From NCBI GenBank assembly GCA_938023515.1, contig CALJDR010000049.1, positions 24,820-88,819 on the forward strand: a stretch of 64,000 bases of DNA. Direction: 5' to 3'. This DNA comes from an uncultured Flavobacteriales bacterium (GTDB lineage: Bacteria; Bacteroidota; Bacteroidia; Flavobacteriales; UBA1820). The number at the start of each line of letters is the position of its first letter. Positions within the stretch are counted from its first letter, which is position 1. The position numbers and the translations under genes were made by a program. Under the pieces are notes generated by a model. That model had not been told where the DNA came from and did not search any database. It saw only the letters and a program-made list of their open reading frames with translations. Shown here piece by piece: positions 24,069-32,707 of this stretch.

Positions 24069-27000
24069 TCAGGATTCCGGACGGGATATTTCGCCGGCTA
24101 TTACAACGGAGGGTGCATAAGTGAGTCCCGCCGGCAACAAGACATATTTTTCCAGTGTAAAGCTTTTGCCTTCGGTCGTCCAGTGCATCGGGCCGTAGGC
24201 GCCCATCCGGGCGGGCAGGGCGTGCAAGGGGCCGAAGGTGTTACGCCGGGTAAGGACTACCGTCACTTCGGCCGGTTCTCCTTTTTTCGCTGCCTCGGTC
24301 ACATCCAGGCGGAAGGGAGACCAAGCCGCCATCTGCCCGTCGGCTGTCTTCAGGCAGGCTCCGTCGTAGGACGGGACTTCCAGTAATACATTTTGACCAT
24401 CCTTTGGTATGGGCAATTCTCCGATCCGGTAGGTGACGGCCCCGGAGTAGAACGGGAGGCCCTGGAAAACGATATCGCCTGCGGCAAGGCTGTCCGGGAG
24501 CGGGATAAGCGTCCGGTCGATGCCATTCAGGCGCACCCCGAAATCCCCGGTGAGCAGCAAGGCTTCCAGGTTGAGGTCGCGGCTGAAACCGAAGGTTAGT
24601 GTCAAGTGGTTCTTTCCTTTTTTCAGTAGGGCCGGCGATAAGGGTATCTTCCGGATGGACGGGTCGATGTACCACCCTGCATCCGTTTTTTCCAGTTCCG
24701 TCCCGTTCACACTGATCGAAAAACGCTCCGGGGTTTCCAGGCACAGGAAGAGTTCTCCCGAGGGAACGGTTTCCACATCGAATGGAAAATCCAACGAGAC
24801 GCGGCCTAACTCCTGCGAATTGTCCGGCAGGTATTTTTCCGCATACCAGGGCTGGAGCATATCCCCGCCCCGGTAAGGCAGCCCGAAATGGTCGCGTATC
24901 CCCCGGTCTATTTTCAGGATTTCGGCCAGGGGCTTTTGGGGTTGTCCCTGTATCTGCCAGGTAGCTACGTCAAGCACGCAAATGTTCGGTTCGTCCAGCC
25001 GGTAAGCGTATTTTCCGGACAGTTCTTTCTTCTGAATATTCGTTTCGGTGTCTGTTTTCCGGGCAAAATCCGGCATTTCGGCGGATACCGTATAGACTTT
25101 TTCCCCGATAGGCTCGAACGAGGTTTTGATCGTGAGGTTGTTTCCCTGCCGGGTACATTCCTGCTGCCATACTTCCCCCGTGCGGCAATCCCACAAGGTT
25201 GCATTTCCTTCGAAGGGAAGGGTAACGGTCACATCGGGGAACCCATTGGTGCGGTCCGTGTTCATCAGAGCTATGTAATAGCGTTTTCCGTCGTAGCGCA
25301 CCTGTCCGAATATTTCGGGAATGTTCTTTCCGGTGGAATTGTCCGTCACTTTGACGACCGGGCGGATAGTCGCTTCTACAGCCGGGAGAATGGCTTCCCG
25401 GGTGTAATCTATTTGGATAGCATTTTTGGCTAGTTTGTCCGGTGCGGCTGAAGGCTGGGCGTCCACATACTGCGGTGCTGGCCCGGCAAAGACCACGTGG
25501 CCGCCTTGTTTCAGGAAATCTTCCAGCAGTTTCAGGGTCGAGCCGCGCATAGTCTCCATATTGCCCACCAGTACCGTGCGGTAGGAGGCTTGTCCCACTT
25601 TCAGTACCAGGATACCTTCCGAATCTTTTCCTACGGAGGCCAGGCGGCCCATCATTTCCTCGTCGCCATAGTCGAAGTCTACCCGCGCGCCGGCCAGCCA
25701 ATGGAACAGATCGGCGTATTTTTTCTCCATCTCCCGAATCTCCGGCGAAGCGGGTACCAGATTGTTGAACGCGCCGGAATAGACCTGCGCCCAAACGCTT
25801 TCGATCGGATTGACCACTAATACATCGCATACCGGTTTGCCCTGGCTCAGCAGCAGACCCAACCGGGCGAAATAATCCTCGATGTACTTATAGTCCTTCC
25901 ACCAGGCGGACTGGAAAAAGATACTGGCCGGGTAGTCCCGTTTGGCCTCGCCTTCCATCGTGTACCACGACAGGTGGTGGCAGCGGAAGTTGATCCCGAA
26001 CAGGGCCTGCCAGTCGCCGACAGCCTTATGTCCCCGGAAGTCGAATTGCCAGCCCGTTACGCCGTACGTTTCCGATAGGAGCCATTTTTTGCCCAGTTGC
26101 CGCCCGACGGACGCCAGTTGCTTGGCGGCCCAGTACGGACGTGCGCCTTCGGTGAGCATATCCATGCCGGGGATATGCATGTATTCGTAGTAACGCATCA
26201 GGGAGCCCTGCATCGTTACCTGGCTGGTGAGGTTGTCTTCGTGCAGCACATGACCGGTATAGGCGATGCCGTTTTCGGTGCACCAGTCGTACTGCGGTTT
26301 GGCGAAGTTTTTCAGGAAGAGCGATTCGGCCAGTTCGCAGTATTTCCATTTTACGTCGTTGATCCGCAGGCCGTTCTCGCGCAGGAAGAGTTTCGGTAGG
26401 TCGGCCGTCAGGTCGCCGCCGAAGCGGGCATGGTATTCCTCGGCCATGCGAGGCGTCCACGGTGCGGTGCGGGGATTGTTGCCCACCCCGTCCGGATTGC
26501 CGTCGAAATCGGTAAAGAGGCCTCCGCGGTGCGGTTCGTCGGTAAAGATGCCTTTGATCTCCCGGCCCAACCGTTCTCCACAATGTTCTTTATACTTCTC
26601 GTGGGTGAGAGACATGAATTTTTGGGTGGCCTCGGGGTTGAATACGTCGAGATATGTCCCTTCGTTGTACACGTCGGTGCAGCTGCGGGTACGGTGCAGG
26701 AATTTCAGGATGGTCTTCCCTTTGTATTGAGAGGGATCGGAATCCCTGGAAAGGCGGACGAGGTCGGAGTAGTTCACTCCGTCCAAATTGCAGGCAAAAG
26801 CCGCTATGATGGAATCGCTGTCCCAGCGGAATTCTTCGGCCGGCAGGGTAAATAGTTCGACGAAGTTCATCCGAAGCTCCGGATTGTCGCGGGTCACCAT
26901 ACCGCCGGCGGTGCCGGAGGGCCACCGGTCTTCGTCGTACAGGTAGGCATCGAGTCCCATCCGGGCAGCGGAATCGGCTACGGCGTTGGTCAGGTCGAAC

Positions 27001-27287
27001 CACTGTTCGCCCAGGTATTCGGTTTGCAGGCCTACCCGGGAATGCATGAAGACCCCGCCCATGCCCATCTCTTGGAACAGGCCGAGTTGACGGAGCAGTT
27101 CGTCTTTTTCCAAACGGCCGTTCCAGGCCCAGAAAGGCTTGCCGCGCCATTGGGCGCCAGGGTCTTTGAACGAATCGTACAGTTCCAGGTCGCTCAGGGC
27201 AGCCGGATTATCCGAGGAACAGGAACCAATGAGCAGGCCCGCTCCGGCCAGTAAAAAACCGGCAAAGGCTATGGATAGACGTTTCAT
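24069..27287 (-). CDS. GH106-like alpha-L-rhamnosidase, lipoprotein
   Basis: The 1072-residue protein has a lipoprotein signal (lipobox near GAGLLIGSCSS), so it is probably surface- or periplasm-anchored. The N-terminal sequence FKDPGAQWRGKPFWAWNGRL, then LGLFQEMGMGGVFMHSRVGL and YLYDEDRWPSGTAGG, is characteristic of GH106 and related rhamnosidase-like hydrolases. The TIM-barrel core is followed by beta-sandwich regions (FDVETVPSGELFLCLETPER, VNGTELEKTDAGW). GH106 enzymes remove rhamnose from pectic side chains. It overlaps the upstream GH gene by 4 bases. No SusC/SusD pair is nearby. Confidence 0.85.
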   Translation of the reverse strand: MKRLSIAFAGFLLAGAGLLIGSCSSDNPAALSDLELYDSFKDPGAQWRGKPFWAWNGRLEKDELLRQLGLFQEMGMGGVFMHSRVGLQTEYLGEQWFDLTNAVADSAARMGLDAYLYDEDRWPSGTAGGMVTRDNPELRMNFVELFTLPAEEFRWDSDSIIAAFACNLDGVNYSDLVRLSRDSDPSQYKGKTILKFLHRTRSCTDVYNEGTYLDVFNPEATQKFMSLTHEKYKEHCGERLGREIKGIFTDEPHRGGLFTDFDGNPDGVGNNPRTAPWTPRMAEEYHARFGGDLTADLPKLFLRENGLRINDVKWKYCELAESLFLKNFAKPQYDWCTENGIAYTGHVLHEDNLTSQVTMQGSLMRYYEYMHIPGMDMLTEGARPYWAAKQLASVGRQLGKKWLLSETYGVTGWQFDFRGHKAVGDWQALFGINFRCHHLSWYTMEGEAKRDYPASIFFQSAWWKDYKYIEDYFARLGLLLSQGKPVCDVLVVNPIESVWAQVYSGAFNNLVPASPEIREMEKKYADLFHWLAGARVDFDYGDEEMMGRLASVGKDSEGILVLKVGQASYRTVLVGNMETMRGSTLKLLEDFLKQGGHVVFAGPAPQYVDAQPSAAPDKLAKNAIQIDYTREAILPAVEATIRPVVKVTDNSTGKNIPEIFGQVRYDGKRYYIALMNTDRTNGFPDVTVTLPFEGNATLWDCRTGEVWQQECTRQGNNLTIKTSFEPIGEKVYTVSAEMPDFARKTDTETNIQKKELSGKYAYRLDEPNICVLDVATWQIQGQPQKPLAEILKIDRGIRDHFGLPYRGGDMLQPWYAEKYLPDNSQELGRVSLDFPFDVETVPSGELFLCLETPERFSISVNGTELEKTDAGWYIDPSIRKIPLSPALLKKGKNHLTLTFGFSRDLNLEALLLTGDFGVRLNGIDRTLIPLPDSLAAGDIVFQGLPFYSGAVTYRIGELPIPKDGQNVLLEVPSYDGACLKTADGQMAAWSPFRLDVTEAAKKGEPAEVTVVLTRRNTFGPLHALPARMGAYGPMHWTTEGKSFTLEKYVLLPAGLTYAPSVVIAGEISRPES

Positions 27288-29095
27288 TTTTTCTCTTGGT
27301 TTTGGGATGCGTCCGGGTGAAGCGTATTCGTTCGGCGCAAGGATTCCATCCGGGCGAAAGGATTTGTCCCGGCAGGGGAGGCGATGACCTCCCGGTGGTA
27401 TTTGTCTTTCAAAGACACCGACGGGTCCATCAGATGGTAAAGAGGTTTCAGGGTGTCGCCGGTTTCTTCGATCAGGAATTCGTACCGATTGCCGATGCGT
27501 ACCGGAGGGAGTGTGTTTTCCGAAACGATCAAGGGTTCTGTGGTCTTTGCGCCCAGGACCAACGGCCCGTAAAGGGCCTTGCGCAGAGTGGTGTCGGAAA
27601 TGTCTTTATTGGCCAGCGGCTGCCACGAGGGGGAGAAAGCGTAATCCAGTTCCACTTTATCCCCGGACGAAAACCGACGGGTGAGTACGGCAAAACCGTC
27701 CTTCTTGCTCGCTGTTACTGTTTCTCCGTTTATCCGCAGGGTATCGTTCATATAGGAAGGGATAAAAAATGCCAGGCTCATTTCCCGGTTGGGAACTTTT
27801 TCCAGGGTAAATTCCACCCGCGATCCGAACGGATAATCCGTGCTTTGCCTCAGGGCCAGTTTCCGATCTTTCAGTTCGAGGCTGCTCTCCCGGTAGAAAG
27901 GAATGAAGAGGGTGTCTCCCGCCGTGAAATAGGAGTATTCCGCCGTGCGGCCCAATCCTTCGCCGCCGCGCATAGTGCAGCACCAGTAGGCTTCGTCCGC
28001 ATGGATGGCCAGGTGGTGATAATCGACGCCCGTAGGTTTGTCACAGCCGAAACCGCCGTTCGCCCGCTGGGTAGAGGCGATGCCGTTCAGGTATATCTTT
28101 TCCGCATCCTCCAGATAGGCGGGGTTGCGGGTCTTCATCCACAGTTGTACGGCTGTCAGGTAGGAATCGATGATGGCGCACGGTTCCGTCCACGTATCGT
28201 AGCGCTCGAACCAGTTGTAGTTCTCGAAGTTCTCGGTCATGCCGTAATCCTTGTACAGTTTCCAGCGTTTTTCCACTTCGGGCAGCAGCGTGCTGTCACC
28301 GGTGATGTCCGAGTAGCGGAGCAGTCCCCGAAGGGCCGTAAGCGAGGCGTGGGTCTGGGCTTTGATCTTGACCAGGTCGATGGACAGGTAGAGGGAAACC
28401 AAACTGTCTATCGCTTCTTTGATCCGGGGATCGCGGTCGTACTTGTAGTAGTGGATCAGGCCGTCCATCCCGATGAATACGCACCCGACATCCGAGGACA
28501 GCCGCCAGCCGTTCACTGTGTTTTGGGTGGAGCCGGACATATCCCCGGTATCGGAAACGCGTGAGGCGGGATCGGCCGGATAATCTTTTATCAGCGGGAG
28601 GATGGGCAGGAACAGGCTGTCGGCGATTGTACCGGCGTACGCCAGTACGTTTTTGTCGCCCGTCCATTCGTAGTATTCGCATAATCCGCGAAGCAGCCAC
28701 CCGTGTCCGGAAAGTTGCTGTTCGTCGGCTCCCGGATGGATCGTGCCGAGGTAGCCCTTGGTATTGAGGTGTCCGGGCAGCATTTTAAGTAAAGTATCGA
28801 GATAAATGGGGACACGACCGGAGGCTTGGGCATCCAGTGTGAGGGCCAGAATGGTGCGGCCTTCTTTGTCTGCCGGCCATCCGCCGGATTTTTCCTCGGA
28901 CCAGTATACATTTTCAGGCCAGTAGTATTCTGTTTCCAGCCGGTCGAAGTTGCGGGCTATTCTTTCGGCCAGTTCGCCCGATATGCGGGTGTTGGCCAGT
29001 CCGGCCGGCTGGAGGGTTGCGGATTTTTCGGAAGAGCATCCCGCCAGGAAAAAGGCGGCCGCAGCCAGTGCGATGCAGGGGATTTGTAATTTCAT
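27284..29095 (-). CDS. GH127/DUF1680-like glycosidase, lipoprotein
   Basis: The 603-residue protein has the lipobox FFLAGCSS. It has an (alpha/alpha)-barrel type sequence with GHGWLLRGLCEYYEWTGDKN, then the pair Cys372-Cys373 in EAYWCCTMRGGEGL, which resembles the Cys motif of GH127 beta-L-arabinofuranosidases (DUF1680). A C-terminal beta-sandwich follows (SLAFFIPSYMNDTLRINGET). The exact family is not certain. The stop overlaps the start of the next gene (ATGA at 27284-27287), so the two are coupled. No promoter match was found upstream. Confidence 0.72.
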   Translation of the reverse strand: MKLQIPCIALAAAAFFLAGCSSEKSATLQPAGLANTRISGELAERIARNFDRLETEYYWPENVYWSEEKSGGWPADKEGRTILALTLDAQASGRVPIYLDTLLKMLPGHLNTKGYLGTIHPGADEQQLSGHGWLLRGLCEYYEWTGDKNVLAYAGTIADSLFLPILPLIKDYPADPASRVSDTGDMSGSTQNTVNGWRLSSDVGCVFIGMDGLIHYYKYDRDPRIKEAIDSLVSLYLSIDLVKIKAQTHASLTALRGLLRYSDITGDSTLLPEVEKRWKLYKDYGMTENFENYNWFERYDTWTEPCAIIDSYLTAVQLWMKTRNPAYLEDAEKIYLNGIASTQRANGGFGCDKPTGVDYHHLAIHADEAYWCCTMRGGEGLGRTAEYSYFTAGDTLFIPFYRESSLELKDRKLALRQSTDYPFGSRVEFTLEKVPNREMSLAFFIPSYMNDTLRINGETVTASKKDGFAVLTRRFSSGDKVELDYAFSPSWQPLANKDISDTTLRKALYGPLVLGAKTTEPLIVSENTLPPVRIGNRYEFLIEETGDTLKPLYHLMDPSVSLKDKYHREVIASPAGTNPFARMESLRRTNTLHPDASQNQEKK

Positions 29096-29348
29096 ATAGG
29101 TCGTTCAGGAAATGTCCGGGAGCTGGGAGTCAAAAAGCAGAACTCGCAAGCCACGCGCCGGAGTGGTTTACGGTGCTAAGATCGAAAATATTTGCGGAAC
29201 CCCCAATTTCTGGAAGAGGCTGTTTGCGGCGGATACGATATTTTACGTGTCAAAAATGAAAAATCAGGTGTCATATTTGCAAAGAAGTTGCATTCAATAA
29301 AAAAGCCGGCTGCATTGCAGCCGGCTTTTGGGTAGTAAGTCGTATCGT
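29096..29348. other. Intergenic region between GH127-like gene and coiled-coil gene
   Basis: These 253 bases hold the terminator of the macrodomain/Nif3/coiled-coil operon at 29298-29330 and, beyond it, the presumed promoter region of the GH127-like gene. I see no convincing coding frame, RNA gene or exact TAnnTTTG match on the minus strand. Confidence 0.5.
29298..29330 (-). terminator. Terminator of the macrodomain/Nif3/coiled-coil operon
   Basis: AAAAGCCGGCTGC and GCAGCCGGCTTTT form a near-perfect stem around ATT; reading on the minus strand it ends in a run of six Ts. It lies 19 bases after the stop at 29349. Confidence 0.9.
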
Positions 29349-30131
29349 TTATTGAAGGATCTTGTCAAAGATCGCCTCCATCTTTTCGCGTTCTTCGCGG
29401 GCCAGTTCCGGGTCGACCAGGATACGGCCGCTGTTTTCGTCGGCGATGATCTTTTTGCGCATAGCGATCTCGATTTGCCGCTGGGGGGGGATAGTAAAGT
29501 AGGAACCTTCCGAAGCGCCGCGGTCGATCGATACTACTGCCAGACCGTTGCGGACACGCTCTCGTATCTTGCGGTAAGCAAACAGCAGGCGAGGCTCTAT
29601 TTCGGTGACGATTTCGTCGGCTTTTTGCTGTAGGGCCTCGTTTTCACGGCGGGTTTCCTCCAGAATGCTTTCGAGTTCGCCTTTTTTCACGCTCAGGTGT
29701 TCTTTCAGACCGGCCAGTTTTTCTTCCGTTTCCACGATGCGGGCTTTCTGCATTTCCAGTTTAGCGCCCGATTCGCGGATGAGTTTCTCGGCGTGCTCGA
29801 TCTCGAGGTTCTGGTATTCTATTTCCTTGCTGATCGAATCGTATTCGCGGTTGTTGCGCACGTGTTTCTGCTGTTCCTCGTAGCGGGAGATGAGGTCTTT
29901 GGCCTCGAGGATCGTATGCTTGAGGGTCTTTACCTGTTCCTCGAAACTCTTGTTCTCCTGGGTGAAGCGCTCCAGACGTGTGGAGAGGCCTTCTATTTCG
30001 TCTTCCAACTCCTTTACCTCCAAGGGTAATTCCCCTTGGATGGCCAGGATCTGGTCTATACGCGTGTCTATCAACTGGAGGTCGTACAGAGTACGAAGCT
30101 TCTGTTCTACCGTTATTTCTTTCTCGGCCAT
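29349..30131 (-). CDS. Coiled-coil protein of the C4 zinc-ribbon (CT398-like) family, cysteine-free
   Basis: The 260-residue protein is a long coiled coil (residues about 10-190) with a short C-terminal domain IPPQRQIEIAMRKKIIADEN, then SGRILVDPEL. This matches the zf-RING_7/CT398-like family, whose C-terminal ribbon normally has two CxxC pairs. Here those positions read GASEGS (205-210) and ADENSG (230-235), and the whole protein contains no cysteine, so the zinc ribbon is degenerate. It begins 1 base after the Nif3-like gene, a common neighbour of this family. Confidence 0.85.
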   Translation of the reverse strand: MAEKEITVEQKLRTLYDLQLIDTRIDQILAIQGELPLEVKELEDEIEGLSTRLERFTQENKSFEEQVKTLKHTILEAKDLISRYEEQQKHVRNNREYDSISKEIEYQNLEIEHAEKLIRESGAKLEMQKARIVETEEKLAGLKEHLSVKKGELESILEETRRENEALQQKADEIVTEIEPRLLFAYRKIRERVRNGLAVVSIDRGASEGSYFTIPPQRQIEIAMRKKIIADENSGRILVDPELAREEREKMEAIFDKILQ

Positions 30132-30132
30132 A

Positions 30133-31245
30133 TTATTGCAAATAATTGATAGGGTTGGTGTTTATCTCGGATAAACGGACTGCAAAAATAGTGAAAATTT
30201 TGATTAAATAGTCATGCAAAATGTTTTTTGTGAAACGTTCGCTCTCGAAATGTCCGATGTCGGCTATCAGGATGCGCCCTTCGGCCCCGAAAAAATCGTG
30301 GTATTTGAAATCGGCGCTCACATAAGCGTCTGCTCCGGCAGCAATCGCGGCTTTCAGGGCAAAGCTGCCCGCCCCGCCCAGCACCGCCGCTTTCCGGATC
30401 TTCCGTCCCGTGGGGGCCGAGTAGCGGATACCGCGCGCGTCGAAACGTTCGCGCAGTATTTTCAGGAAAGCTATTTCATCGACGGGTTCCGGCAGCAGCC
30501 CGGTCATCCCCATTCCGATCTGTCCGCTTCCGTTGTCCAACGAAGTTATTTCATAGGCCGGGATTTCGTAAGGGTGGGAGTTAGCCAAAGCTTTTACGAT
30601 GTCTTTTTCCTGGTGCTTCAGGAAAACGGCGCTGATCTTCGTTTCATTTTCCCGGTGCAGTTCGCCGATGCGCCCCACGAAAGGGTCGGCCCCTTCGAGC
30701 GCCCGGAAAGTGCCCGTGCCGTCCGCGTTGTAACTACAGCAGTCGTAAGGGCCTATATGTCCCGCTCCGGCTAAAAAAAGGGCTTCCCGTACCCGGTCGG
30801 TATGGGATGTCGGCACATAAGTCGTGATCTTTTTCATCGTGCCTTCCTGGGGGATCAGTATTTCCCGGTCGGTGAGTCCGAGCGCGTCGCACATCCCGGC
30901 GCTCACCCCGTGGAAAGAATTGTCCAGCGCGGTATGGATCGCATAGATGGCGATCCCGGCCCGCAGGGCACGCATGACGGCGCGTTCTACATACGTGCGC
31001 CCGGTCAGGCTTTTCAGGCCGGAAAAGATGATGGGGTGGAAAGCGACGATCAGGTTGCAGCCTTTCGCCTGGGCTTCAGCCACCACTTCCTCGAGGCAGT
31101 CGTGTGCTACCAGAATGCCTGTTACTTCGGTATCCGGCTCGCCTACAAGCAGGCCGGTGTTGTCGAAACCTTCGGCGTACTGCCGGGGTGCGAATGCCTC
31201 CAGGGCGGCGGCTACATCTTTTACCGTTACTTTTTGTGGGTTCAT
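30133..31245 (-). CDS. Nif3-like dinuclear metal-centre protein (YbgI family)
   Basis: The 370-residue protein has metal-site motifs at both ends: VAHDCLEEV, VAFHPIIFSGLKSL and AIHTALDNSFHGVS in the N part, and ADIGHFESERF in the C part. The middle (about residues 125-230) is the insert domain of the longer Nif3 forms. YbgI-type proteins form hexamers with a dinuclear metal site. GTP cyclohydrolase IA-like annotation exists, but the true substrate is unknown. It lies between the macrodomain gene (4-base gap) and the coiled-coil gene (1-base gap). Confidence 0.92.
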   Translation of the reverse strand: MNPQKVTVKDVAAALEAFAPRQYAEGFDNTGLLVGEPDTEVTGILVAHDCLEEVVAEAQAKGCNLIVAFHPIIFSGLKSLTGRTYVERAVMRALRAGIAIYAIHTALDNSFHGVSAGMCDALGLTDREILIPQEGTMKKITTYVPTSHTDRVREALFLAGAGHIGPYDCCSYNADGTGTFRALEGADPFVGRIGELHRENETKISAVFLKHQEKDIVKALANSHPYEIPAYEITSLDNGSGQIGMGMTGLLPEPVDEIAFLKILRERFDARGIRYSAPTGRKIRKAAVLGGAGSFALKAAIAAGADAYVSADFKYHDFFGAEGRILIADIGHFESERFTKNILHDYLIKIFTIFAVRLSEINTNPINYLQ

Positions 31246-31249
31246 AGAT

Positions 31250-31759
31250 TTAGTCTTTTATGGCGGTGTAATATTTCTCGTTCCCGGCGGGAAAACAAAC
31301 GATGACGACCTTTTCCACCGAAGACGGCTTTTGAAGGAACGCTTTTATTTCGTGTAATGCGATGTGAGCGGCTTGGTCTTTCGGATAGCCATACACCCCG
31401 GTGCTGATGCCCGGGAAAGCGACGCTCCGGTATCCCCGTTCGGCGGCGGCCTGAAGGGAATTCCGGTAGCAGGCAGCCAGCGATTCGGCTTCGCCTTTAT
31501 TTCCTCCGTGCCATACTGGGCCTACGGTGTGGATGACAGCCCGGCAGGGGAGCCTGTACGCCCCTGTCACCCGGCATTCTCCGGTGGGACATCCCCCAAG
31601 AGAACGGCATTCTTCGAGCAGTCCCGGCCCGGCCGCCCGGTGGATAGCCCCGTCCACGCCGCCGCCCCCGAGCAGGGAACTGTTGGCCGCGTTCACGATG
31701 GCATCGCAGTCCAGGGTAGTGATATCGGCAGTGACGATCTCGATCTTCGGGTCTTCCAT
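31250..31759 (-). CDS. Macrodomain protein (O-acetyl-ADP-ribose deacetylase type)
   Basis: The 169-residue protein is a single macrodomain of the YmdB type: IEIVTADITTLDCDAIVNAA, then NSSLLGGGGVDGAIHRAAGP, and the phosphate-binding FPGISTGVYGYP. It should bind ADP-ribose and may hydrolyse O-acetyl-ADP-ribose or ADP-ribosyl groups. The frame is open to 31816, but ATG 31759 gives the family start. The only -7 match (31764-31771) ends 5 bases before this ATG, so the mRNA may be nearly leaderless. It is first in the Nif3 operon. Confidence 0.92.
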   Translation of the reverse strand: MEDPKIEIVTADITTLDCDAIVNAANSSLLGGGGVDGAIHRAAGPGLLEECRSLGGCPTGECRVTGAYRLPCRAVIHTVGPVWHGGNKGEAESLAACYRNSLQAAAERGYRSVAFPGISTGVYGYPKDQAAHIALHEIKAFLQKPSSVEKVVIVCFPAGNEKYYTAIKD

Positions 31760-31763
31760 ACGA

Positions 31764-31771
31764 CAAATATA
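31764..31771 (-). promoter_or_regulatory. -7 element TATATTTG in front of the macrodomain gene
   Basis: CAAATATA on the plus strand reads TATATTTG on the minus strand. It ends only 5 bases upstream of the chosen ATG (31759), which would give a leaderless or very short-leader mRNA. Confidence 0.45.
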
Positions 31772-31777
31772 CGTAAC

Positions 31778-31811
31778 TTTGCGGGGCTTTGCCGCGTTTT
31801 TCCTACCTTTG
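31778..31811 (+). promoter_or_regulatory. Promoter for the esterase gene
   Basis: TACCTTTG at 31804-31811 matches TAnnTTTG and ends 23 bases before the ATG at 31835. TTTG at 31778-31781 is 22 bases upstream and could be the -33 element. A second -7-like TAACTTTG overlaps it at 31774-31781. Confidence 0.7.
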
Positions 31812-31834
31812 GACAAATAGAACCCGACAAAACG

Positions 31835-32515
31835 ATGAAAAAAGAAGAAGATCTATCGCTCGTTTATAATTATGCCCCGGCGGCCCGGAAGCTTCCGCAG
31901 GGTAAGAATCCGATGCTTGTGATGGCGCACGGCTATGGCGCCGACGAGAACGACCTGTTCTCGCTGGGCGGGGAATTTCCGGATGTGTTCCATATCGTAG
32001 CCCCGAGGGCCCCGATAGACCTGCCTTACGGCGGGGCGGCTTGGTATTCGCTCGGCTATGAAGGGGATAAAATGGTGTCGGATATTTCGCAGGCAGTGGC
32101 TGCACGCGAAAAACTGGCGGAATTTATCGGGCAGGCCGTCGAAAAACACGACGCCGATCCGGATCACGTGTGGCTTTTGGGATTCAGCCAGGGGGCCATA
32201 TTGAGCTACGGTATTATGTCCAAATATCCCGGTCTTATCCAGCGTTATATTCCCCTGAGCGGCTATGTGGAGAGAGGGGTGATAGACGAATCGGTCGACC
32301 AGAACGATTACTCCGGGGTAAAGGCCCTGGCTATGCATGGCACGATGGACCCGGTGATCCCGATACAGGCCGGGCGGGGCGTGCAGGATTTTATGCGGGA
32401 TCTGGGCGTGGATTACCAGTATTACGAATTTCCGATAGGCCATGGGATCAGTCCGGACGGGATGTCGCATATCCGCCGCTGGGTGGACGGGCAGATGCCC
32501 TCCGCCTGGAAATAA
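31835..32515 (+). CDS. Phospholipase/carboxylesterase family alpha/beta hydrolase
   Basis: The 226-residue protein has the catalytic triad Ser118 in GFSQG, Asp172 in HGTMDPVIP and His203 in PIGHGIS, with the oxyanion region VMAHGYGADENDLF. This is the small carboxylesterase/lysophospholipase fold. The frame is open from 31364, but that part is antisense to the macrodomain gene. The ATG at 31835 sits 23 bases after a -7 element. No signal peptide is present, so it is cytoplasmic. The natural ester is unknown. Confidence 0.88.
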   Translation: MKKEEDLSLVYNYAPAARKLPQGKNPMLVMAHGYGADENDLFSLGGEFPDVFHIVAPRAPIDLPYGGAAWYSLGYEGDKMVSDISQAVAAREKLAEFIGQAVEKHDADPDHVWLLGFSQGAILSYGIMSKYPGLIQRYIPLSGYVERGVIDESVDQNDYSGVKALAMHGTMDPVIPIQAGRGVQDFMRDLGVDYQYYEFPIGHGISPDGMSHIRRWVDGQMPSAWK

Positions 32516-32517
32516 GT

Positions 32518-32577
32518 CCCGGATAGACTGTGACAACATATCCCTCGAGTAACTGTAAAACTGTCCGGGTTTTTTTC
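32518..32577 (+). terminator. Long-loop terminator after the esterase gene
   Basis: CCCGGATAG (32518-32526) pairs with CTGTCCGGG (32561-32569) with one G-T pair, followed by eight Ts. The loop is about 34 bases. It begins 3 bases after the stop. Confidence 0.7.
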
Positions 32578-32600
32578 GTGCCGCAAACCAGTCCAAAACC

Positions 32601-32631
32601 TTTGCCGCGTAGCGGAAAAACCGTATATTTG
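32601..32631 (+). promoter_or_regulatory. Consensus promoter for class II aldolase
   Basis: TTTG at 32601-32604 and TATATTTG at 32624-32631 are 19 bases apart, a textbook match to the Bacteroidetes consensus. The leader is about 70 bases, longer than at the other promoters here. Confidence 0.85.
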
Positions 32632-32707
32632 CCGGGCAATTCCAAGAATATCAAGTCACCGAAATGAAGGCTTCTTCGGCCTTCGCCATAAAACCAATAA
32701 ATACACA

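Noticed and set aside
29112..29300. Small frame in the gap at 29.1-29.3 kb
   Set aside because: It runs into a terminator hairpin and has no start signal or similarity I recognise.
31250..31759. Macrodomain gene as part of a DarT/DarG-like or other toxin-antitoxin pair
   Set aside because: No ADP-ribosyltransferase gene is adjacent. The neighbours are Nif3-like and coiled-coil genes, and the domain is of the stand-alone YmdB type.
31364..31834. Long N-terminal extension of the esterase
   Set aside because: It overlaps the macrodomain gene in antisense, and the esterase promoter lies inside it.
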